Below are positions 7,803 through 14,526 of a stretch of 15,307 nucleotides of DNA, in pieces; position 1 is the first letter of the stretch; the number at the start of each line of letters is the position of its first letter. The stretch is from Pedobacter sp. (GTDB lineage Bacteria; Bacteroidota; Bacteroidia; Sphingobacteriales; Sphingobacteriaceae), in contig SEDG01000045.1 of the NCBI GenBank assembly GCA_004295885.1, positions 1 to 15,307 of the forward strand. Direction: 5' to 3'. Below the pieces are notes generated by a model that saw only the letters and a program-made list of their open reading frames with translations, was not told the origin of the DNA and made no database searches. Position numbers and translations under genes: made by a program.

Positions 7803-9851
7803 ATGCATAAAAGTATACATATACGCTGCCTGATTTCTGTATTCATTACAATTACTGTATTAGCCGCTTGTCAACAAAAAGCTGATAATGGTACCTCAAA
7901 GATGAGGCCTGATGTCAAAGCAGCGATAGTTATTTACAATGAAAAGTTGGATAATGGAAGGGGAAATGCTGCCATTAAATACTTAGATAGTGCTTATGCT
8001 AAGTTTGAAAACCTAGGTGCGCTAGATCGCTGGAATATTTATTGGATAGAGAGCAATTATTATTTAAACTACGATAATAATATTGCAAAAGCGAGCTTAT
8101 ATGCCGATAGCTTAGATTTTATTTTAGAAAGACTGAGTGAAAAACGTACCGAGGAATATGCTAAAACAATCTTTACTAGGGGAAACGTGCTTTTAGCGCA
8201 GAAAAAATACAACGAAGCTTTTAAGAATTTTTATGATGGACGCCAATATGCATTGCAGCATATAGATAAGTGCAAGCTTTCGAATTTTACAAGCGAACTG
8301 GCCAATATCAAGTTAAAACAAGAAAAGTATGCAGAAGCTGCTAAATATTACAAGTTGGCCTTAAAGGAGATACAGGATTGTGATACAACTAATAACTTCG
8401 AGTATCAATTCGTCTATGTGCAGTCTAAAATAAACGCCATTGCCATGGTGTATGAACTTATGGGGAAAACCGACAGCGCCATTGTATATTATAAAAAGAC
8501 CATAGATTTTATCCAAAAGGCAAAACCCAATAATGAAAAAGATAAAATATTTGCACAGAGGGCACTCGGTGTTGTTTATGGTAATCTGGGAGGTGCCTAT
8601 AGGGTAAAGCGTGATTATCGGAACGCTGAAGATATGCTTTTGAAGAGTATTGCCATTAATGACAGGCCTGGGTATGAAGTTCAAGACGCCATGACGGCAA
8701 AGATTAAATTGGCGAAAGTGTACTTGCAAATGAATAGACCTAGCTCAGCGTACGATATATTAAAAAATGTACAACTGCAACTATCGAATTTTAATGGCGA
8801 TCAAAATCACAATATTGTAGTTAAAATAGGGCTTTATAGGCTATTGAGCGAATATCATGACCAAGTGGGAGAGATAAAGGGTGCTTATAAAGCGCAAACT
8901 AGTTATCATAGATTGAAGGATTCTATTGCCAACGTTAACAAAGGCTTAAAAGCCATTGATATGGACATGGCGTTCGAATTAAATGACCAAAAATATAAAT
9001 CTGCTATCCTGCAAAAAGAAAGCCAGCTTAAAACGGCTTACTTGGTCGCCTTTGGTATCTTGATCCTCGGTGCGGCATTTTCCCTTTTGTTTTTCTGGCG
9101 AGATATGAAAAAGTCTAGGAGTTACATTACTAGGCTTAAAAAATTAAACACTCAAAACCAGCAAACCCTGGCGGCATTAGAACAAAGTCAGGCAGAGAAT
9201 GATAAAATCTTAAGGATTGTTGCCCATGACCTACGCAATCCATTAAGTGGCATAACAGGCGTGGTTGCCTTGATGTTAGAAGAAGAGGGCTTCTCAGAGG
9301 AAACAAGGGAAGAGCTGGCTTTAATTAAGGCGACTGGAGAGAACTCTCTGGGCTTGGTTAATGAATTGCTTCAAGTTAACTTTAACCTAGAAGATTTGAC
9401 TATGGATGAAGTTGATATGGGTGAACTTGTCCAGTATTGCGCAGAGCTTTTGCGCCATAAGGCAACAGAAAAAAACCAAAAAATTACAGATCATGGCTTC
9501 CCTATTATTGTTACGGCCAACCGAGAAAAAATATGGCGGGTATTGAGCAACTTAATCGGTAATGCAATTAAATTCAGTCCTAGGGATAGTAGCATCAAAG
9601 TAACCATGCAAAAAAAGGAACATGAGCTCGTTGTTTCGGTAAGTGATAATGGGATAGGGATTCCTCATCAAATGGCTGATAAACTGTTTGACATGTTTAC
9701 GGCTGCAAAAAGGGATGGTACTGCTGGCGAGCAATCTTTTGGTATGGGCCTTTCCATCAGCAAGCAGATCATTGAAGCCCATGGCGGCAAGCTTTGGTTC
9801 GAAAGCAAGGTAGAAAAGGGTACCACCTTTCATTTTAGCTTGCCTATCTAA
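7803..9851 (+). CDS. TPR sensor histidine kinase with lipobox
   Basis: A 682-residue protein. Residues 1-23 form a signal sequence ending in the lipobox LAAC (Cys23). Residues about 40-390 are tetratricopeptide-like helical repeats (for example EYAKTIFTRGNVLLAQKKYNEAFKN and EKYAEAAKYYKLAL), probably a periplasmic sensing solenoid. One membrane helix lies at about 412-434 (YLVAFGILILGAAFSLLFFW), then a short coiled coil, the H-box IVAHDLRNP with His475, N-box SNLIGNAIKFSP, G1 DNGIGIP and G2 SFGMGLSIS. All kinase motifs are complete. This architecture is common in Bacteroidota; partners are often LytTR or LuxR-type regulators, but none is encoded beside it. The gene is convergent with the L,D-transpeptidase, 27 bases apart. 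A lipidated N-terminus plus a transmembrane helix would tether the sensor at both ends. Confidence 0.92.
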   Translation: MHKSIHIRCLISVFITITVLAACQQKADNGTSKMRPDVKAAIVIYNEKLDNGRGNAAIKYLDSAYAKFENLGALDRWNIYWIESNYYLNYDNNIAKASLYADSLDFILERLSEKRTEEYAKTIFTRGNVLLAQKKYNEAFKNFYDGRQYALQHIDKCKLSNFTSELANIKLKQEKYAEAAKYYKLALKEIQDCDTTNNFEYQFVYVQSKINAIAMVYELMGKTDSAIVYYKKTIDFIQKAKPNNEKDKIFAQRALGVVYGNLGGAYRVKRDYRNAEDMLLKSIAINDRPGYEVQDAMTAKIKLAKVYLQMNRPSSAYDILKNVQLQLSNFNGDQNHNIVVKIGLYRLLSEYHDQVGEIKGAYKAQTSYHRLKDSIANVNKGLKAIDMDMAFELNDQKYKSAILQKESQLKTAYLVAFGILILGAAFSLLFFWRDMKKSRSYITRLKKLNTQNQQTLAALEQSQAENDKILRIVAHDLRNPLSGITGVVALMLEEEGFSEETREELALIKATGENSLGLVNELLQVNFNLEDLTMDEVDMGELVQYCAELLRHKATEKNQKITDHGFPIIVTANREKIWRVLSNLIGNAIKFSPRDSSIKVTMQKKEHELVVSVSDNGIGIPHQMADKLFDMFTAAKRDGTAGEQSFGMGLSISKQIIEAHGGKLWFESKVEKGTTFHFSLPI

Positions 9852-9878
9852 ACCATCGGGCAGTGATTATTAAGGCCA

Positions 9879-11411
9879 TTACTTGATCCTGTTCATGGCC
9901 AGCCATAATTTTTCGTCTAAACCATATACGTCTTTTACGTAAGCTACCCCATTTTCCTTAGCCCAAGCGGTAAAATAGGTAATTAATAAAGGAATTGGTC
10001 TTTTTGCGGAAAATAAAGTCATTCTTGGTTCGGATAATTTATGGTTCGGACCATATTTTTGAGAGACTTTGGTCTGTGTGGTAGCCAAGCCAAGTTCATT
10101 TTTTACATTTTCAAAATCTTCAGCATCAGCGGCCAGGAGTTTTGCAATCGCCAAAGGGTTTTCTAGTCTAATGCAACCATGGCTAATGGCACGATTGGAT
10201 AAGCGAAATGCTTGTTTGTTATTGGTGTCGTGTAAAAAAATACTGCTAGCGTTTGCAAATGCAAACTTCAATTTGCCTAGTGAGTTGCCAGGTCCAGATT
10301 GCTGCACAAACCTAAAGGGCAGTTTGTCTCGATCATATTTGTTCCAATGGATGCTGCTGGGGCTGGTTACGAGCTTATCTTTATAATAAACCTTTATTTT
10401 GTGCTTCGCCAGATAATTTCTGTTTTGCCTGGCCATTTCATAAAGCTCACTACTGGCAATGCTTGCCGGAATATTCCATTCTGGATTGGTGTAAAATGAG
10501 TCTATGGCGCTAAAAAGCATCGGGGTCTCATGGTCTTTAGGCTTGTCTTTATAGTCGCCTGTCTTTTCGAAATATTTAAGCTTCAACTCATAATCCTTAT
10601 CGGCACTAGCGCCGACACAAACTTTCATGCTGCAGAGGGTATCTTTGCCTTTAAAATAAATCAAATTAAAAGCTGGGATGTTTACCTGTACAAATTCCTC
10701 ACCTTTTTCTGGTAATACCCAACGCAGCCGCTCCATATTTACGGCGAGTATTTTTTTAATGGAATCGTTCTTTTCCCGTAAAAGGACATGCTGCAAAACC
10801 TTGTACTCCGCAGACTTATCTTGAATTTGTTTGAGTGTATCTATCCTATTGCTAGCGTTAAGTAATTGGGTAAAAAAGATAGAATCTGGCTGCTTAACTT
10901 TAATCAAATAGGAGGGAAATACCTCTTTTGGATTTACAAGACCATATTTAATGGTGCTTACATAATTTAAATAGGCATCGGCAAACCTAATCTCCAGCTT
11001 TGCCAAGGGCGCATAGGTTTCACGCACTTCACTAAATTTTTGTTTCTTAAAATCTTCTAGCATGGTTGCAATAGTCTCGGTTGAAAATACAGCTGGGTTA
11101 ATGCCATGCCTGCCACTCGCCCTCAAAAAGGAGATGAGCGTATCCAAATGCTGATCCCCATTTCCAACCAAAAGGGGTATAGCTCCATTCTTGCTGTAAA
11201 AAGACTCTATCACCTCACCATGCTTCAACGTTGGTAAAAGTTGGAGTAGTGTTTCATGAAGTACAGTATCAAAGGCTATCGGGTCAAAATTAATATAGAT
11301 TTTATTATTTAGCTGCTGGCTCAGCAAATCGCCAATAGCTTGCTCTGTTTTAAAAGAGCTCGCTAAATATAATAAAACAAAAAAAGCAGAACCAATTGCA
11401 GTATTCTTCAA
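9879..11411 (-). CDS. L,D-transpeptidase, YcbB/LdtD-like
   Basis: A 510-residue product reading leftwards. The N-terminus (about 1-20, hydrophobic GSAFFVLLYLASS) is a signal peptide or anchor. Residues about 45-230 form the helical scaffold domain of the YcbB class, followed by NMERLRWVLP and the YkuD catalytic domain. The active-site motif is SHGCIRLENP with catalytic Cys413, preceded by a conserved His in IFLHDT. Such enzymes make 3-3 cross-links in peptidoglycan or attach proteins to it in the periplasm. The size suits YcbB-like enzymes. The start codon is TTG (11411-11409): an in-frame stop lies three codons upstream and no in-frame ATG falls near the signal sequence. It probably has its own promoter, because a terminator for the upstream minus-strand gene lies between the two. 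Confidence 0.93.
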   Translation of the reverse strand: MKNTAIGSAFFVLLYLASSFKTEQAIGDLLSQQLNNKIYINFDPIAFDTVLHETLLQLLPTLKHGEVIESFYSKNGAIPLLVGNGDQHLDTLISFLRASGRHGINPAVFSTETIATMLEDFKKQKFSEVRETYAPLAKLEIRFADAYLNYVSTIKYGLVNPKEVFPSYLIKVKQPDSIFFTQLLNASNRIDTLKQIQDKSAEYKVLQHVLLREKNDSIKKILAVNMERLRWVLPEKGEEFVQVNIPAFNLIYFKGKDTLCSMKVCVGASADKDYELKLKYFEKTGDYKDKPKDHETPMLFSAIDSFYTNPEWNIPASIASSELYEMARQNRNYLAKHKIKVYYKDKLVTSPSSIHWNKYDRDKLPFRFVQQSGPGNSLGKLKFAFANASSIFLHDTNNKQAFRLSNRAISHGCIRLENPLAIAKLLAADAEDFENVKNELGLATTQTKVSQKYGPNHKLSEPRMTLFSAKRPIPLLITYFTAWAKENGVAYVKDVYGLDEKLWLAMNRIK

Positions 11412-11485
11412 CTTATCTTAAGATAGGGGTGATGAGGTTAGGAGTGAGACTAGCCTATGTTCATGAGAATTAATTCCAGTTGCAC

Positions 11486-11517
11486 AAAAAAGCTATAAGC
11501 GAGCATACGCGTATAGC
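11486..11517 (-). terminator. Intrinsic terminator of the YegP-like gene
   Basis: On the minus strand a 10-bp stem with one mismatch (11517-11508 pairing with 11501-11492, loop 11507-11502) is followed by six T residues (plus-strand A-run 11486-11491). It lies about 75 bases after the YegP stop and separates that gene from the L,D-transpeptidase. Confidence 0.75.
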
Positions 11518-11590
11518 AGCAAACAGCTGGCTGTTCCTAAATTAGGCAGGCTAGGTACACACAAACTAACCAACTAATTTTAGAGTACTA

Positions 11591-11923
11591 CTAAATCGTT
11601 TGGTCTTCTATCGTGGCATCGGGTGCGTTATTCTTTACAGATTCAATCCCCTTATCCCTGGCAACCTCACTCTCGTACATTTCGCTGGTGCCAATAACCT
11701 GGCCATTACTAGCTTTTAAGTTAAAGTAAGGTTTGCCATTTGTTGAGGTTTTACGCTCGTATCTGTTAAGCTGGGTTGCGTTGTTACTAACAGAAGCAAT
11801 GCCGTTTTCACAGGCTGCCTTCGTTTTATAGCCCTCACTAGCTAAAATTACTTGGCCATTACCAGCCTTCAAATTAAATTGGAACTCTTCGTTTTTCCTT
11901 TTTGTGATTACAAATTTACCCAT
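11591..11923 (-). CDS. YegP-family protein with two DUF1508 repeats
   Basis: The 110-residue protein consists of two tandem copies of the YegP/DUF1508 motif. Copy 1 is about residues 3-48 (FQFNLKAGNGQVILASEGYKTKAACENGIASV) and copy 2 about 53-98 (PYFNLKASNGQVIGTSEMYESEVARDKGIESV). Each copy is a small beta-beta-beta-alpha unit with the conserved FNLKAxNGQVI core. The family is widespread; its molecular role is not established. There is no signal peptide, so it is probably cytoplasmic. The ATG lies at 11923-11921. The acidic tail DATIEDQTI follows the second repeat. It is the last intact conserved gene before the gene-poor repeat region to the right. Confidence 0.93.
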   Translation of the reverse strand: MGKFVITKRKNEEFQFNLKAGNGQVILASEGYKTKAACENGIASVSNNATQLNRYERKTSTNGKPYFNLKASNGQVIGTSEMYESEVARDKGIESVKNNAPDATIEDQTI

Positions 11924-12321
11924 GGTTAATTTTTTATGTTATAACCGCCTTATAGAAATACCGTACCAAAGGCATATCGTGCCTTGCTATAGGCTAAAGC
12001 CAAATCTTAATGTATGGCAACGGGGTAAATTGCCTCATTTTGGTGAGATAGATGCACAAAAACAAATGCCATATTACACCTCAGTTAAGTGTCGCATTGA
12101 GCCTGCAATTTGCCTAGCCCTGACAATGCAATTGCAGAGAGGGTAAACGGGATATCGAAAACAGAATTTGAACTGTACTCAACGTTCCCATCCTACTCCA
12201 TGGCCGTGGAGCCCGTATGTAAGCTATAGAAAAGTATAACAATAAGCATGAGCTGTAAAATGATGATCCCAGCACAGAGGCACTCTCAAGAAACCAGCAA
12301 AAAAAAACAACCTAACAAAGC
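11924..12321. other. Gene-free stretch upstream of the YegP gene
   Basis: About 400 bases with no convincing gene. A frame overlapping the YegP start (11904-12146) has Cys- and Tyr-rich composition unlike a protein and no family signal. I see no tRNA, no clear Bacteroidota promoter and no long repeats. An A-run (about 12299-12307) precedes the repeat block. Confidence 0.5.
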
Positions 12322-12448
12322 TGTAAGGATATACCAGTTTGGAGAAATATAATGTAAGGATATAGCCGTTTATCTTTTTATCATTGTAAGTATATAACCG
12401 TTTAAAATCCGTTTTTTGTAAGGATAATCAAGTATAAGACATTTCATT
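12322..12448. repeat. Four direct repeats of about 32 bp (iteron-like)
   Basis: The core TGTAAGGATATA(A/G/C)CCGTTTA-like sequence starts at 12322, 12353, 12385 and 12417: intervals of 31, 32 and 32 bases, close to three helical turns. Copies 2 and 3 agree best (TGTAAGGATATAGCCGTTTA and TGTAAGTATATAACCGTTTA); copy 4 keeps only TGTAAGGATA. The spacing between cores is not conserved in sequence, which suggests repeated protein-binding sites. No rep gene or other plasmid function is visible nearby. Confidence 0.75.
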
Positions 12449-12452
12449 ATTC

Positions 12453-12584
12453 TTCGAGTTTTCTTCGGGAATTCATTTAGGTTTCTTCGGGAGCTGTTCG
12501 GGAAGCGGACGTGTCTGCTTCAGGAAGCGTTCGGGAACGCTTCGGGAAACGGTCGGGAAAATCCCGAAGCCGACCCGAAGCCAA
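12453..12584. repeat. 11-bp phased array of TTCGGGA-type units with inverted end
   Basis: TTCGGGA or a close variant starts at 12453, 12464, 12486, 12497, 12519, 12530, 12541 and 12552, all on an exact 11-base lattice; the slots at 12475 and 12508 are degenerate. The next two lattice slots (12563, 12574) hold the reverse complement as CCCGAAGCC. The typical unit is TTCGGGAANCG. The inverted end lets 12540-12558 fold back on 12562-12580 through two 6-7 bp stems. GCGTTC/GAACGC at 12527-12540 forms another small palindrome. The array is more GC-rich than its surroundings. It gives rise to a spurious ORF beginning at 12511. Confidence 0.8.
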
Positions 12585-12690
12585 GTCAATCACTTTACGG
12601 CTGCGACCCCATCCTTTTACGATGCAGTTACGCCAAGCAATTGAGCAAAAGGCGATGGTTTTTACTGTTTTTTTAAACTCAGGCCATTCG

Positions 12691-12730
12691 GCAATCGGTC
12701 AAATTCGATCAAATCCAGTCAAATTCGGTC
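12691..12730. repeat. Four tandem 10-bp repeats
   Basis: Four consecutive 10-base units, consensus AAATTCGGTC: GCAATCGGTC, AAATTCGATC, AAATCCAGTC and AAATTCGGTC. The period is one helical turn. It lies about 100 bases after the 11-bp array and upstream of a GGCCGGCC palindrome (12797-12804). Confidence 0.7.
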
Positions 12731-12836
12731 ACGAAGCCCTCACTGCTAGGTTCTTGAGTTTTGCGTTTCTATGTTTGTTCCAAACTCTGGTGTACCGGCC
12801 GGCCATCAGTGTTTCACAATTTAAAGTTTTGAAAAA

Positions 12837-12929
12837 ATGCAAACAATTAGAAACGGGGCAAATGGAGGCTTCTCTGGCAATGGTCTGGAAGCAGTTGATG
12901 TGAAGTGCAGGCTTTTAGTCATCGGATGA
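12837..12929 (+). pseudogene. Short ORF with DUF6266-like N-terminus, probable remnant
   Basis: ATG 12837 opens a 30-codon frame beginning MQTIRNGANGGFSGNG. The pattern (M-x-T/I-x-NG-x-x-GGFSG) resembles the start of DUF6266 proteins frequent in Sphingobacteriaceae, which go on for roughly 200 residues with a GK-x-G segment directly after. Here the similarity ends after about 15 codons and a TGA follows at 12927, inside an operator-like repeat. An AT-rich leader (TTTTGAAAAA) precedes the ATG. I read it as the 5' stub of a deleted gene; a real 30-residue peptide is the alternative. The family call is from memory of the N-terminal pattern. Confidence 0.4.
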
Positions 12930-12963
12930 ATATATGCAGCTGTATTTAGTCATCCGATAACTA
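12914..12963. promoter_or_regulatory. Pair of palindromic operator-like sites, 31 bp apart
   Basis: TTTAGTCATCGGATGA (12914-12929) and TTTAGTCATCCGATAA (12945-12960) are direct repeats with two mismatches and a period of 31. The second expands to a 17-base near-perfect palindrome, TAGTCATCCGATAACTA (12947-12963, one mismatch). Palindromes with a GTCAT half-site and a single central base fit the binding pattern of FadR-type GntR regulators (inference). No gene that such sites would control follows directly. Confidence 0.45.
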
Positions 12964-13383
12964 TGGAGTCTAAAACCATTCTCGTTTGCTCAATCAAAAA
13001 CGGTAGCTTTCTTAGCATCGTAAACTTTTTTCAAATCAATTCAAAGCTAATCATGGCTTATTCTAGGATCAGTGTACTTTTAGTACGAATTATTTACAAC
13101 AATTTGAGTGATCGAATCCTTAATTGGTTTCTTTCTGAGAGAATAATGAATGCGAAATATATTCAAGGGTCGAAGTATGTCAATTTAATTAATATAATTT
13201 GCCAGTTGATTTTTAATTTATACTTTAGCATTGGCCAAAAGCTAAATCTATATTGTAATCAATAAATCATCCCAAGATTTTAATTACAGCCATTTTTACC
13301 CGATTATAATCGTTTTATACGAGAATTGGTGATACAAAAAATTGTAGAAATTAATAACAAAAACAGCACTTGTAATGCCGTGA
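12964..13383. other. AT-rich stretch without a convincing gene
   Basis: A 100-codon frame (12963-13265) starts inside the operator-like palindrome. It is dominated by Ile, Leu, Asn, Ser and Lys as expected from AT-rich non-coding DNA, and matches no family I know. A 12-base perfect palindrome CGATTATAATCG lies at 13301-13312. Otherwise I see nothing definite. Confidence 0.4.
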
Positions 13384-13437
13384 AGCCGATGTTAAAAATT
13401 ATGACATTGCGCCAATTCCAGTGTTGTGCAATCGGCT
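13384..13437. repeat. Imperfect inverted repeat, possible cassette boundary
   Basis: AGCCGAT (13384-13390) and ATCGGCT (13431-13437) are perfect inverted copies. Inside, TGCGC (13408-13412) can pair with GTGCA (13426-13430) including one G-T wobble, stacking on the outer stem with a 17-base bulge on the left. The left arm context TGCCGTGAAGCCGATGTTA resembles the right end of the larger palindrome at 14226-14390 (CGCCAAGCCGAAAATCGTTA). Confidence 0.4.
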
Positions 13438-13489
13438 AAATCAAAAAGTAACATAAAAACGCTATTATTTACCTTAAAGACGATTAAAA

Positions 13490-13978
13490 ATGAAGAAAAG
13501 TAAGACAACATTTTTAGCAATGAAAAACATTACACTTTCATCATGCATTACAATATGCTTAACGCTCGCATCTTGTGGAGACAATTCAAATTTAGCAAAA
13601 GGAACTCCAATGGCTTTCTCTGATGCAGAGCTAAAGAAAATGCTGGCAAATAAAGAAGAGTACAAAGGAAAGCCATTTTCAGTTGAAGGCTTTTTGACCT
13701 ACTCGGCAGGCTTTACTGTTTACACCAACAGACTGCAAACAGTGTCTGTAAAACAAGCGCTCAACAGCGATTATCAAGATAATATTGCTATATCCATGCC
13801 TTGGGAGAAGGATGGGAAAAATAGTGTTTATCTACCTCAAAATACAGCTAATGATGAGCCTGTTTTTTATGACAATGAAGGAAAACCGCTGTCTTCGAAA
13901 GACAAAGTAATTGTATCCTTCAGTTTAACTGACGCCGAGGTTTTTCCAACAGACATCAGGCTTGATAAAGCCAAATAA
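13490..13978 (+). CDS. Small lipoprotein, unknown function
   Basis: The product has a lipoprotein signal with lipobox LASC (Cys29 from ATG 13490, or Cys19 from ATG 13520). The second ATG gives MKNITLSSCITICLTLASCG, a more typical signal length, and may be the real start. The mature part, about 134 residues, contains AFSDAELKKMLANKEEYKGKPFSVEGFL, VYTNRLQTVSVKQAL and KDKVIVSFSLTD. The alternating strands and the mention of a modified small domain suggest an OB-like fold (tRNA_anti-like), but I cannot confirm this. It is expected to be anchored on the periplasmic or outer face. A small membrane protein follows 22 bases later, so the two are probably co-transcribed. The pair lies between two inverted-repeat elements, as genes do in integron-like cassettes. 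Confidence 0.75.
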   Translation: MKKSKTTFLAMKNITLSSCITICLTLASCGDNSNLAKGTPMAFSDAELKKMLANKEEYKGKPFSVEGFLTYSAGFTVYTNRLQTVSVKQALNSDYQDNIAISMPWEKDGKNSVYLPQNTANDEPVFYDNEGKPLSSKDKVIVSFSLTDAEVFPTDIRLDKAK

Positions 13979-14000
13979 TGTAAACTTAAGATTTAAAATA

Positions 14001-14204
14001 ATGCAAGTAAATTATCTACTGCTTGCCTTTACAGGCATATTTTTGGCAGGAACATTTTTTCATTACAAATACACGCATAAAAAAGGGACTGAATTTCGAT
14101 ACAAACCCATAACGCTTTTAATTATTGGCATCCTATTTTTGCTTTCATTGTATGGTATTATTGCAGGAAAACCTTATAACGAAATCCTACCCTTTATTCG
14201 CTAA
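14001..14204 (+). CDS. Small two-helix membrane protein, 67 residues
   Basis: ATG 14001 gives MQVNYLLLAFTGIFLAGTFF as a first membrane helix, a basic loop HYKYTHKKGTEFRYKP, and a second helix ITLLIIGILFLLSLYGIIAG. An upstream in-frame ATG at 13962 overlaps the lipoprotein gene and would add 13 polar residues, so I prefer 14001, preceded by AAGATTTAAAATA. Both termini would face the same side, with the basic loop probably cytoplasmic. No family is recognised. Its closeness to the lipoprotein gene suggests a shared transcript and possibly a shared task in the envelope. Confidence 0.65.
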   Translation: MQVNYLLLAFTGIFLAGTFFHYKYTHKKGTEFRYKPITLLIIGILFLLSLYGIIAGKPYNEILPFIR

Positions 14205-14225
14205 AAATATAATATTGCGAATTGA

Positions 14226-14390
14226 GCTAGTGAGTAAATGAGCAGCACATCGCACGACATCGGTTTGGCATATGGAGGGTTAAGTGCTTCCATGAATCCC
14301 GCACGTGCGGGATGCAAGTTTCAACAGCTGTAATGCTATTGAACTTTTGTGCTAAAACCCACCAAATCGCCAAGCCGAAAATCGTTAGCT
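14226..14390. repeat. Large imperfect palindrome, attC-like element
   Basis: The outer arms AGCTA (14226-14230) and TAGCT (14386-14390) are complementary. Next, CGGTTTGGC (14261-14269) pairs with GCCAAGCCG (14369-14377) with one G-T wobble; ATATGG pairs with CCAAAT with one mismatch; GGGTT (14277-14281) pairs with AACCC (14356-14360), leaving unpaired bases between blocks. A perfect 18-base palindrome ATCCCGCACGTGCGGGAT sits at 14296-14313. Segmented arms with extrahelical bases and a right end CGTTAGC recall integron attC sites (known pattern: RYYYAAC...GTTRRRY; here GTTAGCT is imperfect). No integrase gene is in the window. It fills most of the gap between two small-gene blocks (14205-14526); the remaining 136 bases before the HEAT gene show nothing clear. 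Confidence 0.55.
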
Positions 14391-14526
14391 ACAGTTTAAA
14401 TGAAAACGTAATGAAATAGGGTAGCCCAAGTAAATATGCCAATTGCAGCCACTTTTTGGGGAGCCTATTTACCGACAAGTTTAAGAATAACTGAATGATC
14501 AATTTAAAAATACAGCAACACGATAA

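Noticed and set aside
11904..12146. 80-codon open frame
   Set aside because: It overlaps the well-supported YegP-like gene on the other strand and has implausible composition.
12322..12584. CRISPR array
   Set aside because: The repeats are too short and variable, the 32-bp period includes repeat plus spacer, and there are no cas genes; spacing fits binding sites instead.
12511..12903. 130-codon open frame across the repeat block
   Set aside because: Its first half is just translation of the 11-bp and 10-bp repeats (Arg/Ser/Gly-rich), the rest has no family signal, and it overlaps the better-supported DUF6266-like start in another frame.
12963..13265. 100-codon open frame in AT-rich DNA
   Set aside because: It starts inside the operator-like palindrome and has the Ile/Asn/Leu/Ser bias of AT-rich non-coding DNA, with no recognisable motif or clear ribosome site.
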